NCBI RefSeq assembly: GCF_051811025.1
Contig: NZ_JBPWQE010000001.1
Coordinates: 992,001-1,056,000 of the forward strand
Source: Tardiphaga sp051811025
GTDB lineage: Bacteria; Pseudomonadota; Alphaproteobacteria; Rhizobiales; Xanthobacteraceae
Length of the DNA stretch: 64,000 bases
Direction of reading: 5' to 3'
The notes beneath the pieces were generated by a model. The model had not been told where the DNA came from. It worked only from the letters and a program-made list of their open reading frames with translations, and did not search any database. The position numbers and the translations under genes are program-made. Below, piece after piece: positions 52,968-60,779 of the stretch; position 1 is the first letter of the stretch; each line of letters starts with the position of its first letter.

Positions 52968-53007
52968 GATGACTGCATAGGAAACTGCATTTTCCTATGC
53001 AGTCATC
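52968..53007. repeat. Perfect 17-bp inverted repeat
   Basis: Left arm 52968-52984 (GATGACTGCATAGGAAA), 6-nt loop CTGCAT, right arm 52991-53007 (TTTCCTATGCAGTCATC). No T-run on either side, so not a canonical terminator. It lies 96 bp after the SDR gene. Confidence 0.75.
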
Positions 53008-53226
53008 GCCGATCAGCTAACTCGGTGTGATTTCGCCATTTTGCAATGAGCGACATCAACCCGGCGCCAACGCCAAACTGCAGCCGTAGAAACGAAATGG
53101 GCTGGAAGGTGGGGCTCAGTCGGTTGGCGCCCTCATGTGCCTCTAATTGGTGGCAGTGAGGCTGGTGATACGACAGCTATGAGCTATCGGTGACCAGAGC
53201 GCTTTTCGGCTAAGCTTGGGGCGATA

Positions 53227-53250
53227 GGCAGCTCCTGGCGCAAAGCCGAC
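53227..53250 (+). repeat. Dispersed 24-bp intergenic element, copy 3
   Basis: Begins GGCAGCTCCTGGCGCAAAGC and continues CGAC. Matches the elements at 5465 and 28863. Confidence 0.5.
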
Positions 53251-53303
53251 TTTGAAATGCTGCGCGCAAGGCAGGCGGAGGGGAAGGCGGTCCGAAATCG
53301 CCA

Positions 53304-53325
53304 TTGACAGGTTCTAAAAAAGAAC
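53304..53325 (+). promoter_or_regulatory. -35 box with palindromic operator (HxlR-type site 1)
   Basis: TTGACA at 53304-53309 is followed one base later by GTTCTAAAAAAGAAC (53311-53325), a 5+5+5 palindrome. Binding there would cover the promoter spacer and block the 53422 gene. The same arrangement recurs at 55271-55291. Confidence 0.65.
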
Positions 53326-53421
53326 TGACTAATTCAGGCGTCGGTGTTCAGCCGAAAATCGCGATCGAATGATCGCACGCCGCCGTACCTGTTACTCGGC
53401 GAGCTTCAGGGGAGGATTACG

Positions 53422-54627
53422 ATGCGTCGAATATCGACTGCGTTAGCGATGTCGCTTGCCTGCTTGTTTGGCTGCTTGGAGGCCCGCGCGGCAGACGCTC
53501 CCGGCGTTACTTCCGGAGAGATAAAAATCGGAGGAGTGTACCCATTTAGCGGTCCGGCTTCCTCCATCGGGCTTACGGGCAAAGGCTTGGTCGCCTATGT
53601 CCAATCCATCAACGATCGCGGAGGCATCAACGGCCGAAAGATCAACTATATCGTTTTGGACGATGCCTACAGCCCTCCGAAAGCCGTCGAGCATGTCCGG
53701 CGTCTCGTCGAGAGCGATGAAGTGTCTTTCATCTTCGGCCAGCTCGGGACAGCGGGAAATACTGCCGTCGCCAAGTACCTCAAAGGAAAGGGCGTACCGA
53801 GCATTGCTGTGGTGAGCGGTTCAAGCAAGTTCACCGACGGGAAGGAGTTTCCGCTGACCACAACTGGACTGGTCAGCTACGACACCGAAGGCAAAATCTA
53901 CGCGAAATTCTTGAACAAGGCGCTTCCTACGGCGAAATACGCGATCCTCTACCAGAACGACGACTTGGGTAAGGACTACGTGAACGCTTTCCGCTCGTTC
54001 ATGAAGGCGGATTTCGACAAGCGCGTCGTAACTGCTGCCTACGAAGTGTCGGAGCCGACGGTCGACTCGCAGGTCGTCAATCTCAAGAGCTCAGGTGCCG
54101 AGGCGCTCTTCATCGCCGGCACACCGAAGTTCGCCGCCCAGGCCATCCGAAAGGCTTCCGAGATCGGCTGGAAGGCGACGGTTGTCATCAACTTTCCGTC
54201 CAGTTCGGTCGGAGGCACGCTGCGTCCGGCGGGACTGGACAAATCCGTGGGCGTCGTCGTCGGCACCATCAGCAAAGACCCTTCGGACGTCCGATGGGAG
54301 AACGACGATGGCGTGAAAGCTTACAAGCTCTTTTTCGAAAAGTATCTGTCCGGCTCGGATTACAGCAACACCAGTTACCTCACGGGTTACATGCAGGGCA
54401 TGATATTGGAGCAGATCCTCAAGCAATGTGGTGACGATCTGTCGCGGAAGAACATCGTGATGCAGGCAAAGGCCATCCACGACATGGCGTTGCCGGTGGC
54501 CGCGCCCGGCATCCGGATCAATACCAGTCCGATCAATAACATGGTCTGGACACAGCTACAGTTGCAGCGCTGGAGCGGGACGAGCTGGGAGCCGTTTGGC
54601 GAGGTGCTGGACGCAAGCTCGGAGTGA
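53422..54627 (+). CDS. LIV-type ABC transporter substrate-binding protein (orphan)
   Basis: 401 residues from ATG 53422, which has GGGGAGG upstream; the frame is open to 53344 but lacks a second ribosome site. Signal peptide (~1-25, ending ARAADAP), then a Peripla_BP_6 fold: IKIGGVYPFSGPASSIG, INDRGGINGRKINYIVLDD, FGQLGTAGNTAVAKYL. No permease or ATPase gene is next to it. Its promoter shares a palindrome with the acyl-CoA operon at 55354, so it probably serves uptake of that pathway's substrate through a transporter encoded elsewhere (inference). Confidence 0.9.
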   Translation: MRRISTALAMSLACLFGCLEARAADAPGVTSGEIKIGGVYPFSGPASSIGLTGKGLVAYVQSINDRGGINGRKINYIVLDDAYSPPKAVEHVRRLVESDEVSFIFGQLGTAGNTAVAKYLKGKGVPSIAVVSGSSKFTDGKEFPLTTTGLVSYDTEGKIYAKFLNKALPTAKYAILYQNDDLGKDYVNAFRSFMKADFDKRVVTAAYEVSEPTVDSQVVNLKSSGAEALFIAGTPKFAAQAIRKASEIGWKATVVINFPSSSVGGTLRPAGLDKSVGVVVGTISKDPSDVRWENDDGVKAYKLFFEKYLSGSDYSNTSYLTGYMQGMILEQILKQCGDDLSRKNIVMQAKAIHDMALPVAAPGIRINTSPINNMVWTQLQLQRWSGTSWEPFGEVLDASSE

Positions 54628-54636
54628 CCGCGACAT

Positions 54637-54673
54637 TTCCTTGGTCCGTCCCAAACCGGGATGGGCCAAGGAA
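54637..54673. terminator. Long hairpin between convergent genes, probable bidirectional terminator
   Basis: A 16-bp stem including two G-T wobbles (arms 54637-54652 and 54658-54673, outer TTCCTTGG / CCAAGGAA) with an AAACC loop. It fills the gap between the binding-protein stop and the HxlR stop. No U-tract on either strand, so the mechanism is uncertain. Confidence 0.55.
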
Positions 54674-55171
54674 TCAAGCGGGGCTTGCTTTAGTCTTTCT
54701 TCCTTTGGACGCAACGGCCTCGCGAGCTCCGGGACCTGGATGGACGTGGACTTCCTTGGCGAGCACCGGCTCACCGCACTCCGAGCAAATCATAAGCGGG
54801 TCGAAGTGCTTGCCACATGTTTTGTGCTCATGAAGCATCGGTCTGCCACGCGAGTCGACCATATGGATGTTGCCCCAATGGACGATCGACATGATGATCG
54901 GGTAGAGGTCGAGACCCTTCTGGGTCAGAATGTATTCGTACCGCTTAGGCGCTTCCATATAAGGAATGCGTCGTAGAACGCCGAAGCGAACGAGCTTCTT
55001 GAGCCGGTCGGCAAGCAGATGTCGCGTGATTCCGAGAGACGCCTGGAAGGCGTCGAACCTACGCTTGCGCAGGAAGCACTCGCGCAGAATCATTAGGCTC
55101 CAGCGGTCGCCAATGACTGCGACCGTACGGGCCAGCGAGCACGGCTCCTCCTCTAGTGCATCCCATTTCAT
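54674..55171 (-). CDS. HxlR-family transcriptional regulator
   Basis: 165 residues. The HxlR/MarR-like winged helix (about 10-100) shows CSLARTVAVIGDRWSLMILRE (residues ~11-31), RRFDAFQASLGITRHLLADRL and GLDLYPIIMSIVHWG. The C-terminal tail has CGKHFDPLMICSECGEPV, a possible zinc site, then a basic end. It lies between two genes whose promoters carry the same palindrome; a weaker copy (12 of 15) lies 31 bp upstream of its own start. It is therefore the likely repressor of both neighbours and itself. Confidence 0.9.
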   Translation of the reverse strand: MKWDALEEEPCSLARTVAVIGDRWSLMILRECFLRKRRFDAFQASLGITRHLLADRLKKLVRFGVLRRIPYMEAPKRYEYILTQKGLDLYPIIMSIVHWGNIHMVDSRGRPMLHEHKTCGKHFDPLMICSECGEPVLAKEVHVHPGPGAREAVASKGRKTKASPA

Positions 55172-55201
55172 TCAGTCTCTCCGGACTCACGTATCCAGCG
55201 C

Positions 55202-55216
55202 ATTCTATTTTGGTAC
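55202..55216 (-). promoter_or_regulatory. Degenerate HxlR-type site (site 3, autoregulatory)
   Basis: ATTCTATTTTGGTAC matches the reverse complement of the 55277 palindrome at 12 of 15 positions. It lies 31 bp upstream of the HxlR start codon. Confidence 0.45.
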
Positions 55217-55270
55217 GTAATCTAAAACAATAACGATGTCGCCGGCTTGGTTCCTCGCCCACCTTCAACG

Positions 55271-55299
55271 TTGACAGTTCTAAAATAGAACTTTATCGT
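55271..55299 (+). promoter_or_regulatory. Promoter with palindromic operator (HxlR-type site 2)
   Basis: TTGACA (55271-55276), 17-bp spacer, TATCGT (55294-55299). The spacer contains GTTCTAAAATAGAAC (55277-55291), a 5+5+5 palindrome differing from site 1 by one central base. Confidence 0.65.
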
Positions 55300-55353
55300 C
55301 AAAGCAAGGGCAGACGCTCGATCGCGCCCACGAGCACGATGAAGGAGGTGCGG

Positions 55354-55992
55354 ATGACCAATCGGCTGAGACCAGAATTTCATTTCGATTTCGGCAGTCC
55401 GAACGCCTACCTTGCGGAAGCGGCACTGCCCAGCATCGAGCACCGCACTGGCATCAAATTCGAGTATGTCCCGGTCTTGCTGGGCGGCATCTACAAGGCC
55501 ACCGGCAATATGTCACCGGCAGAGTCCCTTCGCGGCATCAAGAACAAGCCGGAATATCAGAAGCTTGAGTCCGAGCGGTTCATCCGGCGGCACGGCGTCA
55601 CGAAATTCAAGAGCAATCCGTTTTTCCCAGTCAACACGCTGATGTTGATGCGCGGCGCGGTCGCGGCCCGGTTCGAAGGCGTGTTCGAGCCGTATTTCAC
55701 CGCGGCCTACCATCACATGTGGGAAGAACCGAAGAAGATGGACGACCCTGAAGTCTTCGCCGCGGCCTTCAGGTCCTCCGGCATTGACATCGACAGGCTA
55801 ATCGCGCGAGCGCAGCAGGACGACGTCAAGCAAAAGCTCATCAAGGACACGAATGACGCGGTCGCCCGCGGGTCGTTCGGGTCGCCAACCTTCTTTGTTG
55901 GAAGCGAGATCTTCTTCGGCAAGGACAGTCTCAGGGACGTCGAAGAAGCGATCGTCGAGCAGATATCCGCGCTCCAGTCGAGGACGGCATAG
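55354..55992 (+). CDS. DsbA-family protein, 2-hydroxychromene-2-carboxylate isomerase-like
   Basis: 212 residues from ATG 55354, with AAGGAGGTG directly upstream; ATG 55339 overlaps that ribosome site and is rejected. It is the kappa-GST/DsbA fold with the HCCA-isomerase N-terminus FDFGSPNAYLA, where Ser15 replaces the DsbA Cys and would contact glutathione. A C-terminal GSFGSPTFFVG segment with cis-proline is present. NahD isomerises 2-hydroxychromene-2-carboxylate in naphthalene breakdown; here it opens an acyl-CoA operon, so it may act on another thioester or aromatic intermediate. It is controlled by the palindrome promoter. Confidence 0.85.
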   Translation: MTNRLRPEFHFDFGSPNAYLAEAALPSIEHRTGIKFEYVPVLLGGIYKATGNMSPAESLRGIKNKPEYQKLESERFIRRHGVTKFKSNPFFPVNTLMLMRGAVAARFEGVFEPYFTAAYHHMWEEPKKMDDPEVFAAAFRSSGIDIDRLIARAQQDDVKQKLIKDTNDAVARGSFGSPTFFVGSEIFFGKDSLRDVEEAIVEQISALQSRTA

Positions 55993-56049
55993 GCCATTCA
56001 AAAGTCAATAGAAGCCGCGCCAAAGCGGCTCTTTCCAGGGAGGGTAGAA

Positions 56050-57603
56050 ATGTTGAAGACGGTTGAGCCAGATCACGCGACCCGCATACTTGCCTCGCTA
56101 CCTCGCCGCATCCATAGCGTCATCGATCGACATGCGGCGGAAACGCCGGCCCGGATCGCGCTCGTCGAAGATGGGGGGGGCTGGACCTACGGCCACCTGC
56201 GCGACGCGGTCGCCGACATCGCGCAGGATCTGACGAAAATCGGCATGAGGCCGGGCGATCGCCTGATGATCGTCAGTGAAAACAGTATTGCTCTCGCTGG
56301 CCTTCTTTTGGCGGCGAGCCGTCTTGATGTCTGGGCCATCGTCGTGAATCCGCGGCTGTCCGCGCGCGAATTGGATCAAATCAGGGATCACAGCGGTGCC
56401 AGGCGCGTGCTGCTTACCGTCGGCGTTTCGAAGGAAGCGGCCACCCATGCCACGCGGTACGAGGCTCAGGTCCAGACAATTGGCCCTCTTTCCGAGATCG
56501 CGATCACGGCACTTAATGAGGAGACGTCTCCCGAACCGGTCGAGGAACGCGCGAAGGACCAGGTCGCCGTCCTGATCTACACGTCGGGCACGACCGGCAC
56601 GCCGAAGGGCGTGATGCTGACGCATGAAAATCTTCTCGTCAGCGCGATGACGACGGCCGAAATTCGTCGCATGATACCCGCGGACAAGCAGTACATCGTG
56701 CTGCCGATCTCGCACATCGTTGGGATATCGTTGCTGGTCATGACGTTGATGACCGGCGCCACTGTCAGGCTGGTCGCCAAATATGATCCGGCCGCGCTGG
56801 CGAAGGCGATCGCGGAAGAGGGCATCACCATCCTCAACGGCGTTCCTGCCACCTATCAGCGGCTATTGGAGTACAAAGCTGTCAACGGTCTGGAGAGGCT
56901 CGATCCAGGTTCGCTGCGCCTCATTGCTGTGGCAGGGGCGCCGCTTGATCTTGAGCTCAAGTCCCGAGTGCAGCAGGAACTCGGGCTTCCGTTGCTGAAC
57001 GGCTACGGGATCACCGAGTGCTCGCCCGGACTTTCGGGGGTGCGCATCGATGCCCCGCGCGACGACCAGGCTGTGGGGCCACTGTTGCCTGGCATCGAAG
57101 CGAAGATCTTGGGAATGGACGGCGCGGCGAAGCCCGCGGGTGAGGTCGGTGAGCTTCATGTCCGTGGTCGCAACGTGATGCGCGGCTACTACCGCGCGCC
57201 TGATCTCACGGCAAAGGCGATCGATCCGGACGGATGGTTCAACACGGGCGACTTGGCGCGCTTCGAAGGCGACTGCCTCTATATCGTAGGCCGCACGAAA
57301 GAAATGATCATCCGGTCCGGCTTCAATGTCTATCCGGCGGAGATCGAAGCGGTGCTGAGCACGCATCCCTCCGTGGTGCAATGCGCGGTCGTCGGCCGAC
57401 CCGTCGAGGGCAACGAGGAGGTCGTGGCCTTCGTGCAGCTTCTTCAGGGTACCGAGACGACCGCCGACGACCTGATCGCGCACGTCAGCCCTCAACTGAC
57501 ATCCTACAAACGCCCGTCCGAGATCATCGTGCTGCCGGCGCTGCCGGCCACGTCCACTGGCAAGATCCTCAAACACAAGCTGGCGGAGTCGCTGCGCAGC
57601 TAA
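56050..57603 (+). CDS. AMP-dependent acyl-CoA synthetase/ligase
   Basis: 517 residues. ANL superfamily motifs: P-loop YTSGTTGTPKG (~176-186), NGYGITECSPG (A5 motif), GWFNTGDLARFEGD (A7), RTKEMIIRSGFNVYPAEIEAVL (A8 hinge; residues ~415-436) and the catalytic Lys in STGKILKHKL at the C-terminus. It activates a carboxylic acid to its CoA thioester with ATP. As the first CoA-dependent step it feeds the dehydrogenases, hydratase and thiolase downstream. Acid identity unknown. Confidence 0.92.
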   Translation: MLKTVEPDHATRILASLPRRIHSVIDRHAAETPARIALVEDGGGWTYGHLRDAVADIAQDLTKIGMRPGDRLMIVSENSIALAGLLLAASRLDVWAIVVNPRLSARELDQIRDHSGARRVLLTVGVSKEAATHATRYEAQVQTIGPLSEIAITALNEETSPEPVEERAKDQVAVLIYTSGTTGTPKGVMLTHENLLVSAMTTAEIRRMIPADKQYIVLPISHIVGISLLVMTLMTGATVRLVAKYDPAALAKAIAEEGITILNGVPATYQRLLEYKAVNGLERLDPGSLRLIAVAGAPLDLELKSRVQQELGLPLLNGYGITECSPGLSGVRIDAPRDDQAVGPLLPGIEAKILGMDGAAKPAGEVGELHVRGRNVMRGYYRAPDLTAKAIDPDGWFNTGDLARFEGDCLYIVGRTKEMIIRSGFNVYPAEIEAVLSTHPSVVQCAVVGRPVEGNEEVVAFVQLLQGTETTADDLIAHVSPQLTSYKRPSEIIVLPALPATSTGKILKHKLAESLRS

Positions 57604-57654
57604 TCAGATCGCGGCGGCTGTCGTCGCCCCAAACTCGCTTCCGGGAGAACTCAG

Positions 57655-58398
57655 TTGGAAAAACGCAATGCAACGGTCGCCGTCATCGGCGCCGGCGATT
57701 TCATCGGCGGTGAAATCGCCAAAAAATTCGCAGCCGAAGGCTTCACGGTATTCGTAGGCCGGCGCCAGGCTGAGAAGCTGGAGCCGCTGATCAAGGAGAT
57801 CGAAGCTGCCGGTGGGACCGTGTTCGGACGGGCTCTCGATGCGCGCAAGGAAGACGAGATGGTGAAATTCATCTCCGATGCCGACGCTCATGCTCCTTTG
57901 GACGTGTGCGTCTTCAATATCGGCGCCAACGTCAATTTTCCGATCGTCGAGACCACGGAGCGCGTGTTCCGCAAAGTCTGGGAGATGGCGTGCTATTCGG
58001 GATTCCTCGCCGGGCGCGAGGCAGCGCGGGCAATGCTGGCGCGCGGCAAGGGGAACATCTTCTTCACCGGAGCGACGGCAAGCCTGCGCGGCGGCAACGG
58101 TTTCGCAGCCTTCGCGAGCGCCAAGTTCGGTCTCCGCGCCGTCGCGCAATCGATGGCCCGGGAACTCGGGCCAAAGAACATTCATGTCGCGCACCTGATC
58201 ATCGACTCTAGCGTTGACACGGAATGGGTGCGGCAGCTGATCACCAGCCGCGAAGGGCCGCAGGCGATGGAAAACCTCGATCCGAACCGGCTCATGCGGC
58301 CGGCGGCGGTCGCCGAGGCATACTGGTCCCTCTACCAGCAACCGCGCGACGCATGGACCTTCGAGCATGAGATTCGTCCATTCGGCGAGAAGTGGTAG
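57655..58398 (+). CDS. SDR family protein with Tyr-to-Phe active site (TTG start)
   Basis: 247 residues from TTG 57655, supported by GGGAG 8 nt upstream and no ATG for some 70 codons. The Rossmann start is VIGAGDFIGGEIAKKFA and NIGAN replaces NNAG. The catalytic YxxxK reads FASAK (Phe153, Lys157), so normal SDR chemistry is doubtful. The C-terminal half is otherwise family-like. Close uncharacterised relatives with F-x-x-x-K exist in my general knowledge of SDRs. It lies between the CoA ligase and acyl-CoA dehydrogenase, so it may bind or act on an acyl-CoA (inference). Confidence 0.85.
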   Translation: MEKRNATVAVIGAGDFIGGEIAKKFAAEGFTVFVGRRQAEKLEPLIKEIEAAGGTVFGRALDARKEDEMVKFISDADAHAPLDVCVFNIGANVNFPIVETTERVFRKVWEMACYSGFLAGREAARAMLARGKGNIFFTGATASLRGGNGFAAFASAKFGLRAVAQSMARELGPKNIHVAHLIIDSSVDTEWVRQLITSREGPQAMENLDPNRLMRPAAVAEAYWSLYQQPRDAWTFEHEIRPFGEKW

Positions 58399-58404
58399 CT
58401 CGCC

Positions 58405-59586
58405 ATGGAGCTCAACCTTTCGGCCGAAGATGCGGCATTCCGTGACGAAGCTCGCTCCTTCATCGCGGAAAACTACCCGAAGGAAATGCGTGTCGCGAAT
58501 CCCGAGACGGATCTCACGAAAGAGCAATCGCTCCTTTGGCACAGAATCCTCCATCAGAAGGGCTGGATCGCGCCGCTCTGGCCGAAGGAATATGGCGGCC
58601 CCGGTTGGTCGCTGACCCAGCGCTTCATCTGGGACCAGGAGACCTCGCGTGCGGGAACGCTTCCGCCGCTCGCCTTCAGCGTGACCATGGTCGGTCCGGT
58701 CATCTACACCTTCGGGACGGAGGCGCAGAAGGCGAGGTTCCTGCCGCGCATATTGTCGGGCGAGGACTGGTGGTGCCAAGGTTACTCGGAGCCGGGTTCG
58801 GGCTCGGATCTAGCCTCCGTCAGGACCAAGGCGGTTCGTGATGGCGATCATTACGTCGTCAACGGGCACAAGACATGGACCACTCTCGCACAACACGCGG
58901 ATTGGATCTTCTGCCTCGTCCGCACCGATCCGTCCGCGAAGCCCCAGGCAGGCATCTCCTTCCTATTGATAGACATGAGGGCGCCTGGCGTCACCGTGCG
59001 CCCGATCATCACTATCGACGGCTCACATGAGGTCAACGACGTCTTCCTTGAGGACGTGCGGGTGCCGATCGAGAATCTGATCGGCGAGGAAAACAAGGGC
59101 TGGACCTACGCAAAATTCCTCCTCGGCAACGAACGCACCAGCATGGCGGGTATCGGTCGTTCGACGCGGTACCTGCGGCGGCTCAAGGACATCGTCAGGG
59201 CCGAAATTCCCGAGGACGATCCGAGTTTCGCGGAATTCATCCGCGAGATCGCCCGTGTCGAATTGGATGTGCTGGCCCTTGAAGCGACGGAGTTGAGGGT
59301 CGTCGCGCAAATGTCGCGTGGAATCGACCCCGGACCGGCCGCATCGCTCTTCAAGATCAGAGGCACCGAGATCTTTCAGCGCATTACCGATCTCACGCAC
59401 CGCGCGATAGGCAGCTACGGCGTCGCTCTTCGGGAGCATTCCGTCGGCGGCAATCGCTTCATGCCGGGGCCGGACTATGGGCACACGGCGGCTGAAAAAT
59501 ACCTCAACTCGCGAAAGCTCAGCATTTACGGCGGTTCCAACGAGATTCAACGCAACATCATCGCGAAAGCCGTGCTCGGTCTTTGA
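58405..59586 (+). CDS. Acyl-CoA dehydrogenase (large-subunit type)
   Basis: 393 residues. FAD-dependent ACAD with N-terminal helix domain, QGYSEPGSGSDLASVRTKA (FAD/substrate block, ~130), VNGHKTWTTLAQHADWIF, and the C-terminal YGGSNEIQRNIIAKAVLG with Glu in the position of the catalytic base. It removes two hydrogens to form a 2-enoyl-CoA. Pairing with the next gene resembles PimC/PimD-like large and small subunits of dicarboxyl-CoA dehydrogenases. The start lies 6 bp after the SDR stop. Confidence 0.92.
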   Translation: MELNLSAEDAAFRDEARSFIAENYPKEMRVANPETDLTKEQSLLWHRILHQKGWIAPLWPKEYGGPGWSLTQRFIWDQETSRAGTLPPLAFSVTMVGPVIYTFGTEAQKARFLPRILSGEDWWCQGYSEPGSGSDLASVRTKAVRDGDHYVVNGHKTWTTLAQHADWIFCLVRTDPSAKPQAGISFLLIDMRAPGVTVRPIITIDGSHEVNDVFLEDVRVPIENLIGEENKGWTYAKFLLGNERTSMAGIGRSTRYLRRLKDIVRAEIPEDDPSFAEFIREIARVELDVLALEATELRVVAQMSRGIDPGPAASLFKIRGTEIFQRITDLTHRAIGSYGVALREHSVGGNRFMPGPDYGHTAAEKYLNSRKLSIYGGSNEIQRNIIAKAVLGL

Positions 59587-59607
59587 CCCGCACCAGGAGA
59601 GGCGTCC

Positions 59608-60738
59608 ATGGACATCGAACTGACCGAAGACCAGGAATTGCTCCGCAACAGTGTGCAACGTTTCCTGAGGGATGAATACGGCTTCGATGAACGAGCGAAG
59701 ATCGTCGCGGGCGAAGATGGTTGGAGTCGCGCGGTGTGGGCAAAGTTCGCCGACCTCGGTCTTCTGGCAGCGCCGTTCGCGGAGGAATATGGCGGCCTCG
59801 GGAACGGCCCGCTGACGACCATGATCGTCATGCAGGAGTTCGGCCGCAGCCTCGTCGTCGAGCCATATTTCGAGACGGTCGTGCTGGCGGGAGGGCTAAT
59901 CGAGGCATTGGGGACCGACGACCAACGCGGGGAATTGCTCGCCGAGATCGCAGCGGGCGAGGCGATATGGGCTTTGGCGTGGGCTGAGCCCGGATCTCGC
60001 TACAACCTCAACAAGGTGTCGGCGTCCGCCGACCGAAGTGGCGATGACTACGTCCTGTCAGGAACGAAAGCCGCCGTGATCGGTGCTCCGTGGGCCGACC
60101 GGCTGATCGTCTCCGCGAGAACGTCCGGCCGAGATGGCGATCGTGACGGCGTGTCCCTGTTCATCGTTGACAGCCGGGCGACCGGTTTACACATGCAAAG
60201 CTACCGGACGGTCGACGGTAGGCGCGCCGCCGAGGTCACACTGAAGGATGTTCGCATCCCGGCGGTCAACCTGCTCGGACGCGAAGGCCAGGGGGGCGCC
60301 GCGCTCGAGAGCTGTCGCGACCGCGGCATCGGCGGACTGTGTGCCGAGGCCATAGGCGCAATGACCGAGCTGAATGCGGCGACGCTAGACTACAGCAAGA
60401 CCCGCAAGCAATTCGGCGTGACCCTCGGATCGTTTCAGGTGCTGCAGCACAGAATGGTCGACATGTTCATCGCACTGCAGGAAGCCGTCTCGTTGATGCA
60501 GCATCTGACCCTGACGCTTGTGTCCAACGACGCCCATGTCACGAAGCTCGCCTCCGGTGCGAAGACAAAGGTCGGATATGCTGCGCGCTTCATCGGCGAA
60601 CAGGCGATCCAGCTTCACGGTGGCATGGGCATGAGCGACGAGCTCAAGGTCGGTCACTATTTCAAGCGCATCGGCGCCATCGACATCCAGTTCGGCGACC
60701 CCGCTTTCCATCTGATGCGATTCGTCCGCGCCGCGTGA
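59608..60738 (+). CDS. Acyl-CoA dehydrogenase (small-subunit type)
   Basis: 376 residues from ATG 59608 (AGGAGAGG upstream). Helical N-terminus, ALAWAEPGSRYNLNKV FAD block, YSKTRKQFGVTLGSFQVLQHRMVDM with conserved Arg, and GEQAIQLHGGMGMSDELKVGHYFKR (residues ~328-352). The C-terminus lacks the SNEIQRN Glu motif found in the preceding protein, as in accessory subunits of heteromeric ACADs. The two subunits probably form one enzyme. Confidence 0.9.
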   Translation: MDIELTEDQELLRNSVQRFLRDEYGFDERAKIVAGEDGWSRAVWAKFADLGLLAAPFAEEYGGLGNGPLTTMIVMQEFGRSLVVEPYFETVVLAGGLIEALGTDDQRGELLAEIAAGEAIWALAWAEPGSRYNLNKVSASADRSGDDYVLSGTKAAVIGAPWADRLIVSARTSGRDGDRDGVSLFIVDSRATGLHMQSYRTVDGRRAAEVTLKDVRIPAVNLLGREGQGGAALESCRDRGIGGLCAEAIGAMTELNAATLDYSKTRKQFGVTLGSFQVLQHRMVDMFIALQEAVSLMQHLTLTLVSNDAHVTKLASGAKTKVGYAARFIGEQAIQLHGGMGMSDELKVGHYFKRIGAIDIQFGDPAFHLMRFVRAA

Positions 60739-60779
60739 CACGCGGTCACGGCCGTCCCATCCAGCAAAGGAAATAATAA

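Larger units (their letters stand above)
52873..53421. promoter_or_regulatory. Intergenic region with inverted repeat, dispersed element and HxlR-type promoter
   Basis: 549 bp with no supported gene. It holds the long inverted repeat at 52968-53007, the 24-bp element at 53227, and a -35 with palindrome at 53304-53325 upstream of the binding-protein gene. Confidence 0.55.
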
